Shown in pieces: positions 46,564 through 58,098 of a DNA stretch of 64,000 nt. Under the pieces are notes generated by a model. The model made no database searches, had not been told where the DNA came from, and saw nothing but the letters and a program-made list of their open reading frames with translations. Position 1 is the first letter of the stretch. Each line of letters begins with the position of its first letter. This stretch comes from CAVUCH01 sp963739995 (GTDB lineage Bacteria; Acidobacteriota; Vicinamibacteria; Vicinamibacterales; JAENWD01): positions 1 through 64,000 of the forward strand of contig CAVUCH010000020.1 of assembly GCA_963739995.1 (NCBI GenBank), given 5' to 3'. A program made the translations under genes and the position numbers.

Positions 46564-46723
46564 ACACCCCACGGGGGTGTGGTACCGTTCGCACGAATGA
46601 GGGCAGGCGTCGATGTGCCCTGCTCTCAGCGCATCAGCCCGGTCTGGCCCTCGACCGCGGTGCGGATGGCCTGTCACCCTCCGCCGACCACGGGCGCGGG
46701 GCCCTCGCTGCAAGGAGGCGTGC

Positions 46724-46948
46724 ATGTCTGTTGACACACACGAGCTTCGCGAGCTCCTGCTGCAATCCGACCAGGAGTTTCGCGAGATCGCCCTCAAGCA
46801 CCACGAACTCGACGATCGCCTGCACGAACTTTCCGCCCGCCCGTTCTTGTCCGAATCAGAACAGCTCGAAGAAATCCGGTTGAAGAAACAGAAGCTCCAT
46901 CTGAAGGATCAGATGGAAGACAGGCTGCGACGCCGCCGATCCGCCTGA
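46724..46948 (+). CDS. YdcH-family (DUF465) small protein
   Basis: 74 residues with a clean AAGGAGG six bases before ATG 46724. Almost entirely a charged helical hairpin: LQSDQEFREIALKHHELDDRL, then EEIRLKKQKLHLKDQMEDRL. This pattern defines the DUF465/YdcH family, whose role is unclear. It is cytoplasmic. The 160 bases before it hold no other gene. Confidence 0.85.
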   Translation: MSVDTHELRELLLQSDQEFREIALKHHELDDRLHELSARPFLSESEQLEEIRLKKQKLHLKDQMEDRLRRRRSA

Positions 46949-47060
46949 ACGCCGCGTCGGTTGTCGCCGGCAGAGTCTGTTGAGGAGGGGGGCCGGGGCA
47001 CACCCGAGCCCGTCCTCCCCAGCATGGGCGTCGTCTGCACCGCGCGACGCTCGCCTGCCG

Positions 47061-47066
47061 GATAGA
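47061..47066 (+). promoter_or_regulatory. Candidate -10 box (TAGAAT) upstream of psd
   Basis: TAGAAT nine bases before ATG 47076, with no Shine-Dalgarno sequence between. No clear -35 is seen. The spacing is like that upstream of tsaB and would give a leaderless transcript. Confidence 0.35.
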
Positions 47067-47075
47067 ATAGCCGCC

Positions 47076-47720
47076 ATGCGGATCGACCCGGCCGGGTGGC
47101 CGTTCATCCTGGGAGCGTTCCTGCCGGCCGTGTTGGCGGCGTGGCTCGGCCATCCCTTCTGGGCGGTGCCGCTCGCCGTGCTCGGGCTCTTCTTCCTCTA
47201 CTTCTTCCGTGACCCCGAGCGACAGTCGGGTGGTGCGGCGGCCGACGTCATCTCGCCGGCCGACGGCCGCGTGGTTCTAGCCGGGGAGGCTCTTGCCGAT
47301 GCCGCGCCGCCAGGCGTCTGGCGGCAGATCAGCATCTTCCTCTCACCGATGGACGTTCATGTGAACCGTGCGCCGATCTCGGGGCGGGTGACGAAGGTGG
47401 AGTATCGGCCCGGCAAGTTCCTGCCCGCGTACCGCCGCGAGGCGGCGTCGGACAACGAGCGCAACGAGGTGTGGATCGACCACGAGGGGCACACGGTCGT
47501 CTGCCGCCAGGTAGTGGGCATCCTCGCGCGGCGAATCGTGTGCCGTGTCGAGGCCGGGGCCGACCTGCGCGCCGGGCAGCGTTTCGGCATCATGAAGTTC
47601 GGATCGCGCATCGATCTCTACCTGCCGCCGGATGCGATAATTCGCGTCGTCGTTGGCGACCGTGTGCAGTCGGGGGTAACCGTGCTCGCCACTCTTCCGT
47701 CGACGCGCTCAGGCAGCTGA
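47076..47720 (+). CDS. psd: Phosphatidylserine decarboxylase, short form
   Basis: 214 residues. Converts phosphatidylserine to phosphatidylethanolamine at the membrane. Two N-terminal helices (FILGAFLPAVLAAWLG, VPLAVLGLFFLYFF) are followed by DVISPADGRVV, FLSPMDVHVNRAPISG and the self-cleavage site KFGSRIDL; Ser177 of FGSR would become the pyruvoyl group. The length matches the short prokaryotic class. pssA starts 2 bases after its stop, giving a two-gene phospholipid operon. Confidence 0.93.
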   Translation: MRIDPAGWPFILGAFLPAVLAAWLGHPFWAVPLAVLGLFFLYFFRDPERQSGGAAADVISPADGRVVLAGEALADAAPPGVWRQISIFLSPMDVHVNRAPISGRVTKVEYRPGKFLPAYRREAASDNERNEVWIDHEGHTVVCRQVVGILARRIVCRVEAGADLRAGQRFGIMKFGSRIDLYLPPDAIIRVVVGDRVQSGVTVLATLPSTRSGS

Positions 47721-47721
47721 C

Positions 47722-48516
47722 ATGGCGTCCCAATCTCCGTTTCACCGCCGGCTCCGCAACCCGTTGCGCCGCCGCAGCGATCACGAGCATCGCCGGTTCC
47801 GGCGGGGCGTCTACATCCTGCCGAGCCTCTTCACGCTCGCCAACCTGTTCTGCGGCTACGCGTGCGTGATCTACGCGATGCGTGGGGAGTACGAGAAGGC
47901 CGCACCGTTCATCGGTATCGCCGTCGTGCTCGACATGCTCGACGGCCGCATCGCACGAATGATGGGCAGCACCAGCGAGTTCGGGCTCCAATTCGATTCG
48001 CTGGCCGACGTGATCTCGTTCGGCATGGCCCCCGCCATCCTGTCGTTCCAATGGGGGCTGGCGTCGCTCGGGCGCCTGGGATGGGGTGCGGCGTTCCTGT
48101 TCGTCACTGCCGCCGCGCTGCGGCTCGCGCGCTTCAATATTCAGGCGCCCACCGGTGACAAGCGCTACTTCGTCGGCATGCCCAGTCCCGCAGCCGCGGG
48201 AATTCCTGCAGCCACCGTGTTCCTCTATCCGTCCGGGCTCCACGATCCGCAGGAGGCCCTCCCTGCGCTCGCGATGGTCATCGTTCCCGCCCTGCTGATG
48301 GTGAGCACGATCCGCTTCCGCAGCTTCAAGGCGATCGGATCCCGCACGCGGCGGCCCTACCGCGTGCTGATCCTGTTCGCGGGGTTCATCGCGCTGCTGG
48401 TCACGCATCCGCAGTGGATGCTCGTCGCGCTTGCGTACGGTTACTTGCTGTCGGCCTTCATCGGCCTTGCGTGGACGAAGCTGCGCCGCCGGCCGGTCGA
48501 GCCCACGCCGGGCTGA
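47722..48516 (+). CDS. pssA: CDP-diacylglycerol-serine O-phosphatidyltransferase
   Basis: 264 residues with about eight membrane helices. The CDP-alcohol phosphotransferase motif is complete at about residues 71-96: DMLDGRIAR, then GSTSEFGLQFDSLAD, giving the D-G-x2-A-R-x8-G-x3-D-x3-D pattern that binds metal and CDP-DAG. It makes phosphatidylserine, the substrate of the preceding Psd. A basic N-terminus (RRLRNPLRRRSDHEHRRFRRG) precedes the first helix. Confidence 0.93.
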   Translation: MASQSPFHRRLRNPLRRRSDHEHRRFRRGVYILPSLFTLANLFCGYACVIYAMRGEYEKAAPFIGIAVVLDMLDGRIARMMGSTSEFGLQFDSLADVISFGMAPAILSFQWGLASLGRLGWGAAFLFVTAAALRLARFNIQAPTGDKRYFVGMPSPAAAGIPAATVFLYPSGLHDPQEALPALAMVIVPALLMVSTIRFRSFKAIGSRTRRPYRVLILFAGFIALLVTHPQWMLVALAYGYLLSAFIGLAWTKLRRRPVEPTPG

Positions 48517-48531
48517 GACGCCGGGGAGCGC

Positions 48532-52456
<3,925 letters not shown>

Positions 52457-52749
52457 GCGACGCACCGCCGCGGCAGCAGCTGCTTCCACCGGATGGCGCG
52501 GCCTGCCGCCGGCCTCCGGCGCCGGCACATCAGCCTGCGCCCGTTGTCCCTCGTGCGCCACTCGAATTCGAGCATACAAGCGCGCCGGGCGCCCGGCAAG
52601 CGTGCCTGGCGGCCGCGCCCGCCCGAAACGGCCCCAAAAGCGGTGTTATAGTTACAGAAGCGCTGCTGATGACGCACGGGCGCGTCCGCGCGCGCACACC
52701 GCACGCGCGCGGCATGCGATGCTCGGCAGAGTCGGACTGGCGCCCGAGA

Positions 52750-53766
52750 ATGACTCCCGCCTCCACCGTGAAGCCCCTCCTGAAGCGCGGCGCCCTCGTC
52801 GCGGCCGCCAATTGGGAAGTGGTCGTTCTGCAGTTCATCGCTGAATCCGCCTTCAAGCTGCTGCTCGTCGTGCCGCTCGTCGCCGCCGCCTGCCTCGTGG
52901 CGTTGCTGGTGGGCGGCAGCGCGCTCGACGTGGCCGGCAGCGATGTTCGCCAGGTGCTCGCGCTCATGCTGACGGGGTTGAGCGAACGACCGCTGGCGCT
53001 CGCTGCCTACCTCCTCGGCGTGCTGGTCATCGTGTTCGGCGGGATGATGTTGACGGTGCTCATGAAGGGCGGCGCGGTCGCCGTGCTCGTACGCGCGGAC
53101 GTGGATGCGCCGGAGGTGGAGGCACCGCCCCTCCGGACCGCCAACCTGCGACGCGCCGCACGGTTCGATCCCGAGCACTTTGCGGCGGGCTGCCGCCGTT
53201 TCTTCGGCCGTTATCTCATGCTCGGGCTCCTGCTCGTCGCAGTCTATGCCGTCGTCGCGGTGGTGTACGTCTTCGCCGTGCTCACCAGCTATTACGTGGT
53301 GACGAACCGGGGCCCGTTCGTCGGCTGGACAGTTGTGGCATCGGCCATCTCCATCGCGCTCGTCCTTGGCCTCACCGTCATCAACCTGTTGTATTTGCTC
53401 ACGCAGCTCGTCGTCGCCAGCGAGAACTGCAGCGTCCGTCTTGCCGCCGCACGTGTCGGCCGTTTTCTCTCGCTGGAACACCGCCGGGTCGCGGCGGTGT
53501 TCGTTGTGATGCTGGCGGTCGTCGGCCTGGCAACGATGGCCTCCATTCTGGCGACGGCGGGGCTGGGGTTCATCGGCTTCATCCCGATCGTCGGCCTGAC
53601 CGTACTTCCCTTGCAGCTGGGGGCATGGCTGGCCCGCGGTCTCATCTTCCAATACCTCGGCCTGAGCGCGCTCAGCGCGTACGCACGGCTGTACCACAGC
53701 ACGGGGCACCCGAACGGCGCGAGCGGCGCGCCGCCACGAGCGCTCGTGCCAGGGACCTCTCCATGA
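52750..53766 (+). CDS. Multi-spanning membrane protein of unknown function
   Basis: 338 residues from ATG 52750; an upstream ATG at 52669 gives a non-conserved-looking Arg-rich extension. About six hydrophobic helices are visible (FKLLLVVPLVAAACLVALLVG, LLGVLVIVFGGMMLTVLM, YLMLGLLLVAVYAVVAVVYV, and three more) with a cytoplasmic or periplasmic loop between helices 2 and 3. No family motif is recognised. The stop overlaps the ATG of the aminotransferase gene (ATGA), so the two are co-transcribed. A TATAGT box at 52647-52652 may drive it. Confidence 0.75.
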   Translation: MTPASTVKPLLKRGALVAAANWEVVVLQFIAESAFKLLLVVPLVAAACLVALLVGGSALDVAGSDVRQVLALMLTGLSERPLALAAYLLGVLVIVFGGMMLTVLMKGGAVAVLVRADVDAPEVEAPPLRTANLRRAARFDPEHFAAGCRRFFGRYLMLGLLLVAVYAVVAVVYVFAVLTSYYVVTNRGPFVGWTVVASAISIALVLGLTVINLLYLLTQLVVASENCSVRLAAARVGRFLSLEHRRVAAVFVVMLAVVGLATMASILATAGLGFIGFIPIVGLTVLPLQLGAWLARGLIFQYLGLSALSAYARLYHSTGHPNGASGAPPRALVPGTSP

Positions 53767-55049
53767 ATTACGCCGGCTACTTGTCGCGGGCCGCGAACAC
53801 GATGCAGGAATCGGCGATCCGGAAGATGGGCACGGTGAGCGCGCACCTTCCAGATGTGATTTCGTTCGCGCCGGGCTATCCGTCACCCGAAACCTTTCCG
53901 TGGGATGACTTCCGTGCGATCACCCATGAGCTGCTCGGGGCTCGTGACAGGACCACCCTGCAATACGGCCCCACGCGGGGGTTCCGGCCGCTGCTCGACG
54001 CCATTCGCGGCGTGCTCAGCGGCCGCGGCATCGATGCCTCACTCGAGGAACTGCTCGTCACGACCGGCTCGCAACAGGGCCTCGATCTCGTGGCGCGCGT
54101 GCTGCTCGATCCGGGCGATGTCGCGCTGCTGGAGCTGCCGGCCTACACCGGCGCGATCACCGCGTTCCGCAACGTGCAGGCGGATCTGGCGGGCGTGCGC
54201 CAGGACGCTGACGGGATCGATCTCGACGATCTCGATCGCGTAATGGCGCGCCTGCGGGCCGAGGGCAAACGGATCCGCTTCCTGTACGTCGTTCCGAATT
54301 TCCAGAACCCGACCGGGTTGCTGCTCGGGCGTGACAAACGGCGCCGCCTGCTCGAAGCCGCGCATCGACACGACATCCTGCTGGTGGAAGACGATCCATA
54401 CGGCGAGCTGTATTTCACCGACGTGGCCGAGGAGTCCGATACGCGCCCGATCAAGGCCGACGACCGCGAGGGTCGCGTTCTGTACTTGAGCAGCTTCTCG
54501 AAGACGCTCGCGCCCGGCTACCGGGTGGCCTGGCTGGTGGCCCCAGCACCTTTGGCTGCGAAATTCGAGATCGCCAAGCAGGCCGCTGACATCTGCACGG
54601 GGGCGCTCGACCAACGGGTGGTGTGGCAGGCGATCGAACGCGGCGTGCTCGCGGCGCAGGGACCGCGGTTGAGGGCCGTCTACCAGCACAAGCGCACGGT
54701 CATGGAGCGGGCGCTGCGGCAGCACGCGGGTGATCTTCTGGCGTGGCGGGAGCCTCGTGGGGGCTTTTTCATCTGGGCTGCTGCGCCGTCAGCGATCAAC
54801 ACCGAGGCCCTGCTCGAGCGTGCGATACGGCACCGCGTGTTGTTCGTGGTGGGCAGCGCGTTCTTCGTGGACGGCACGGGCGCCAACATGCTGCGGCTGG
54901 CTTTTTCTGCGCCGACGCCAGAACGGATCGAGGAAGGCGTGCGGCGGCTCTCAGCCGCGCTGCACGAAGCCCGCGAGGATCTCCATCACGAGGTCGGCTC
55001 CGTCGACACCGGCGGTGCCACAAGTGGCACGGTCACGCCAATCGGGTAG
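53763..55049 (+). CDS. PLP-dependent aminotransferase, class I/II (LysN-like)
   Basis: 428 residues. A fold-type I aminotransferase: ISFAPGYPSPETFPWDDFR near the N-terminus, VTTGSQQGLDLVARVLLDPGD, VVPNFQNPTGLLLGRDKR, LLVEDDPYGELYF, and the PLP lysine in LSSFSKTLAPGYRVAW. This set resembles 2-aminoadipate or branched-chain-type aminotransferases (LysN, MocR-like domain without the DNA-binding part). The substrate is not certain. Its start overlaps the upstream membrane gene, and its last 64 bases overlap the end of the convergent PQQ-propeller gene. Confidence 0.9.
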   Translation: MNYAGYLSRAANTMQESAIRKMGTVSAHLPDVISFAPGYPSPETFPWDDFRAITHELLGARDRTTLQYGPTRGFRPLLDAIRGVLSGRGIDASLEELLVTTGSQQGLDLVARVLLDPGDVALLELPAYTGAITAFRNVQADLAGVRQDADGIDLDDLDRVMARLRAEGKRIRFLYVVPNFQNPTGLLLGRDKRRRLLEAAHRHDILLVEDDPYGELYFTDVAEESDTRPIKADDREGRVLYLSSFSKTLAPGYRVAWLVAPAPLAAKFEIAKQAADICTGALDQRVVWQAIERGVLAAQGPRLRAVYQHKRTVMERALRQHAGDLLAWREPRGGFFIWAAAPSAINTEALLERAIRHRVLFVVGSAFFVDGTGANMLRLAFSAPTPERIEEGVRRLSAALHEAREDLHHEVGSVDTGGATSGTVTPIG

Positions 55050-56224
55050 TCCAGCGGGACGATCGCCGGTTCGATCCGGCGGCGCAACACCTGCAGGTCC
55101 CCGGCGCGCGTCAACAGCACGACGGCACTCAGCAGATCCATTTCGGCGTGGACGAGTTGCGGCGGGGACCCCAGCTCTGCGGGCGCTGCGAATCTGCCGG
55201 CGGGCGCGCCCGTATCCGCACGATATGCGTGCAGTTCCGCGGCGACACCGGCAACGTACAGGATCGATCCCGCCAGCAGCGGCGCCCCGGAAGGCCGCAC
55301 GGGCAAACCCTGCTTCCACCGTTGCGATCCGTTCCACAGGTGGAGCGCCCGGAGCACGTTGTCGAGCGCGACGAAGTACACGTGCCGGTCGTCGACGACC
55401 GGCTCGCCGATGATGCCGGCCCCCATGCGCCAGCGCCACTTCCGCTTCCCCTTTTCCGCATCCAGGCAGTAGAAGAACTTGTCGGCCGATCCGACGAAGA
55501 CGCGATCGTCCAACGCGAGGACCGGGCCGGGGGTGCCTCCGAGCGTCTGCTCCCACATCACGGCGCCGGTGGCAAGATCGTGCGACACCACGCGCCCGTC
55601 TTCCAGCGAAACGTAGACACGGTCGGCGGTGAGAGCCGGCCGACCGCGAACGGGCGACGTCACCCGGGCGGTCCACACGACGTGGCCGTCCAGGGCACGC
55701 AGGCAGAGCACGTCGCCATTGTTCGCCGCACCGACCAACCAACCGCCCTTCCACAAGAGCGGCGCCGAGAAACCGCCGTTGACGCGCAGCTGCCACCGTG
55801 GCGAGCCGTCCGCCGCCAGCGCGGCGAGCCCGTCGGCCTGGGGGACGAAGACGAGACCGTCGCCGGCTGCGGGGGCGGCGCTCACGGCCAGTTCGGCGGT
55901 CCACCGCACACGCGCCGCGGCGAGGTCAACGGCCACGAGCCTTCCCGAACGCAGCGGCACGTATGCCGTCTCACCATCGATGGCCGCCGGCGCCGCAGGC
56001 GGGGCGCCGAGCGACAGCCGATGTTCCACGTCGAGACCCGCGCTCTCTGGCGCACGCGCCTGCGCACCCGGCCCCGAACCCGCGGCTCGCGATCCTGCAG
56101 GCCGGCCCTGCGCGCGCACAGGCGCCGGTCCTTGAACGGCGAAAGGTGCGTCAGCGGACGCGACGATCAGCGAGGCGAGCAGGCAGGTGCGTGCGAAGAG
56201 GAGCCGGGGCCGGGGGGACAGCAT
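54986..56224 (-). CDS. PQQ-like beta-propeller protein, exported
   Basis: 412 residues from ATG 56224. A signal peptide (LLFARTCLLASLIVASADA) is followed by an Ala/Gly-rich linker, then repeated blades of the PQQ/BamB type: AAIDGETAYVPLRSGRLVAVDLAAARVRWTAE, LRALDGHVVWTARV, SHDLATGAVMWEQTL, FYCLDAEKGKRKWRWR. Some such proteins are outer-membrane assembly scaffolds, others quinoprotein fragments; no PQQ ligands are seen. It is convergent with the aminotransferase gene, the two coding ends overlapping by 64 bases. Confidence 0.8.
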   Translation of the reverse strand: MLSPRPRLLFARTCLLASLIVASADAPFAVQGPAPVRAQGRPAGSRAAGSGPGAQARAPESAGLDVEHRLSLGAPPAAPAAIDGETAYVPLRSGRLVAVDLAAARVRWTAELAVSAAPAAGDGLVFVPQADGLAALAADGSPRWQLRVNGGFSAPLLWKGGWLVGAANNGDVLCLRALDGHVVWTARVTSPVRGRPALTADRVYVSLEDGRVVSHDLATGAVMWEQTLGGTPGPVLALDDRVFVGSADKFFYCLDAEKGKRKWRWRMGAGIIGEPVVDDRHVYFVALDNVLRALHLWNGSQRWKQGLPVRPSGAPLLAGSILYVAGVAAELHAYRADTGAPAGRFAAPAELGSPPQLVHAEMDLLSAVVLLTRAGDLQVLRRRIEPAIVPLDYPIGVTVPLVAPPVSTEPTS

Positions 56225-56265
56225 CACTCGGTGGTCGCCCGCGCGGTGAGTCGACCGACAGTGCA

Positions 56266-56293
56266 TGGACTCAGCGTGCGGCACCGGTATAAT
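56266..56293 (+). promoter_or_regulatory. Promoter of guaA
   Basis: TGGACT at 56266-56271 (four of six matching TTGACA), a 16-base spacer, and a perfect TATAAT at 56288-56293. It lies 26 bases before the GTG start of guaA, giving a leader of roughly 20 bases. No riboswitch-like structure was seen. Confidence 0.6.
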
Positions 56294-56319
56294 ACCGTGA
56301 ACTCCGGACCCCACAGCTT

Positions 56320-57864
56320 GTGTCTCACCAGACCATCATCGTTCTCGATTTCGGCTCGCAGTACACGCAGCTCATCGCCAGGCGCCTGCGCGAACTGTCC
56401 GTGTACTGCGAGATTCTGCCGTTCAACACGCCCGCCGCCGTGATCGCGGCGCGGCGCCCGGTCGGCGTGATCCTCTCCGGCGGTCCGAAGAGCGTGTCGG
56501 AGTCAGGCGCACCGTTCTGCGACCCGGCGCTCTTCGACGCGGGCGTGCCGGTGCTTGGCATCTGCTACGGCATGCAACTGATGACGGCGACGCTCGGAGG
56601 GCAGGTGGCCCCCGCGCCGCAGCGGGAGTACGGCCACGCGCTCGTGCAGGTGAGCGACGTCATGGCGGCGCCCCTGTTCAGGGCGCTCCCTGGCGAGCTG
56701 CGGGTCTGGGCCAGCCACGGTGACCTCGTTGCCGCCGTGCCACCCGGCTTCTCCGTGATAGCGACGAGCGCCAACGCGCCGGTTGCGGCGATGGAGGACC
56801 GGTCGCGCAGCCTCAGTGCGCTGCTGTTTCACCCCGAGGTGGCACACACCGAGCACGGCCTCGCGATCCTCCGGAACTACGCGTACGAGGTGTGCGGCTG
56901 CACCGGCGACTGGACGATGGAGTCGTTCATCGAAGAGGCGACCGCCCGCATACGCGCCACCGTCGGCGATGGACGGGTCGTCTGCGGCCTTAGCGGCGGC
57001 GTCGATTCGACGGTCGCGGCGCTGCTGGTCCACCGTGCCATCGGCGACCGGCTCACCTGCATCTTCGTCGACAACGGCCTGCTGCGGCTCAACGAGGCCG
57101 CACAGGTGCGGGAGCGGTTCACGACGAAGATGCGCCTCCCGCTCGACTGCGTGAACGCCGCCGATCTGTTCGTCGATCGCTTGTCCGGGGTGATCGACCC
57201 GGAGCGGAAGCGGAAGATCATCGGTGAGACCTTTATCGAAGTGTTCGAAACCCGAGCGCGCGAGCTGGGCGGTTTCGACTTCCTCGCGCAAGGCACGCTG
57301 TACCCCGATGTGATCGAGTCGGTCTCGATCGTAGGTCCGTCTGCGGCGATCAAGAGCCATCACAACGTGGGCGGCCTCCCCGAGCACATGCGATTCGCGC
57401 TCGTCGAGCCGCTGCGCGAGCTCTTCAAGGACGAAGTACGCGTGCTGGGACGTGACCTCGGGCTCGAGGAAGAGTTCGTCGTCCGACAGCCGTTTCCGGG
57501 CCCCGGCCTCGCGGTGCGCATCGTGGGCGCGATCACGCGCGAGCGACTCGCGCTGCTGCGACTGGCTGACGCCATCGTCGTCGACGAGGTCAGGCGTGCA
57601 GGGCTGTACGCGGCACTCTGGCAGAGTTTCGCCGTGCTGCTGCCCGTGCAGAGCGTGGGGGTGATGGGAGACGAGCGGACGTACGAACACACGATTGCGG
57701 TCAGGGCGGTGGACAGCCGGGACGGCATGACGGCCGACTGGGCGCGGCTTCCGCACGAGGTCCTCGGCCGCATCTCTTCGCGCGTCGTCAACGAGGTGAA
57801 GGGCATCAACCGCGTCGTCTACGACATCAGCTCGAAGCCGCCCTCGACCATCGAGTGGGAGTGA
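56320..57864 (+). CDS. guaA: GMP synthase (glutamine-hydrolysing)
   Basis: 514 residues from GTG 56320 (VSHQTIIVLDFGSQYTQLI is the family start). It aminates XMP to GMP using glutamine. The class I amidotransferase domain has nucleophile Cys82 in GICYGMQLM and the His/Glu pair in FHPEVAHTEHG near residue 170. The ATP-pyrophosphatase domain has the PP-loop LSGGVDSTVAAL near residue 224, and the dimerisation domain ends VVYDISSKPPSTIEWE. It is a full-length, single-gene unit; dnaE follows after a 234-base gap. Confidence 0.97.
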   Translation: MSHQTIIVLDFGSQYTQLIARRLRELSVYCEILPFNTPAAVIAARRPVGVILSGGPKSVSESGAPFCDPALFDAGVPVLGICYGMQLMTATLGGQVAPAPQREYGHALVQVSDVMAAPLFRALPGELRVWASHGDLVAAVPPGFSVIATSANAPVAAMEDRSRSLSALLFHPEVAHTEHGLAILRNYAYEVCGCTGDWTMESFIEEATARIRATVGDGRVVCGLSGGVDSTVAALLVHRAIGDRLTCIFVDNGLLRLNEAAQVRERFTTKMRLPLDCVNAADLFVDRLSGVIDPERKRKIIGETFIEVFETRARELGGFDFLAQGTLYPDVIESVSIVGPSAAIKSHHNVGGLPEHMRFALVEPLRELFKDEVRVLGRDLGLEEEFVVRQPFPGPGLAVRIVGAITRERLALLRLADAIVVDEVRRAGLYAALWQSFAVLLPVQSVGVMGDERTYEHTIAVRAVDSRDGMTADWARLPHEVLGRISSRVVNEVKGINRVVYDISSKPPSTIEWE

Positions 57865-57866
57865 TG

Positions 57867-58076
57867 TCAGGGATCAGCGGCCGGGCGGCAGCGATCAGGA
57901 GTCGTGGATGGGCGGCCGGTCTGGAGTCCGCCCTGAAGGTGAACATGAGATGCTGGTCGGCCTGCTGACCGCGAACGCCCGCCGTTGCTGCGACACGCCG
58001 CTCGTTTTGCTGCTGTTATTGCCTGGAGCGGTGTGTGTCATTGCTTCAGACCCGGTCCCTGACCGCTGATCCCTGA
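57867..58076. repeat. Intergenic element bounded by 14-bp inverted repeats
   Basis: TCAGGGATCAGCGG at 57867-57880 is the exact reverse complement of CCGCTGATCCCTGA at 58063-58076. The two bracket nearly all of the guaA-dnaE gap (about 210 bases). The right arm continues into a tandem CTGATCC CTGATCC. No target-site duplication is evident. It may be a MITE-like element or a degenerate repeat. Confidence 0.45.
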
Positions 58077-58098
58077 TCCTGACTGCCGATTGTTGCCC

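Noticed and set aside
57950..58069. 39-residue hydrophobic open frame between guaA and dnaE
   Set aside because: No convincing ribosome binding site, its stop lies inside the inverted repeat, and there is no independent support for translation.
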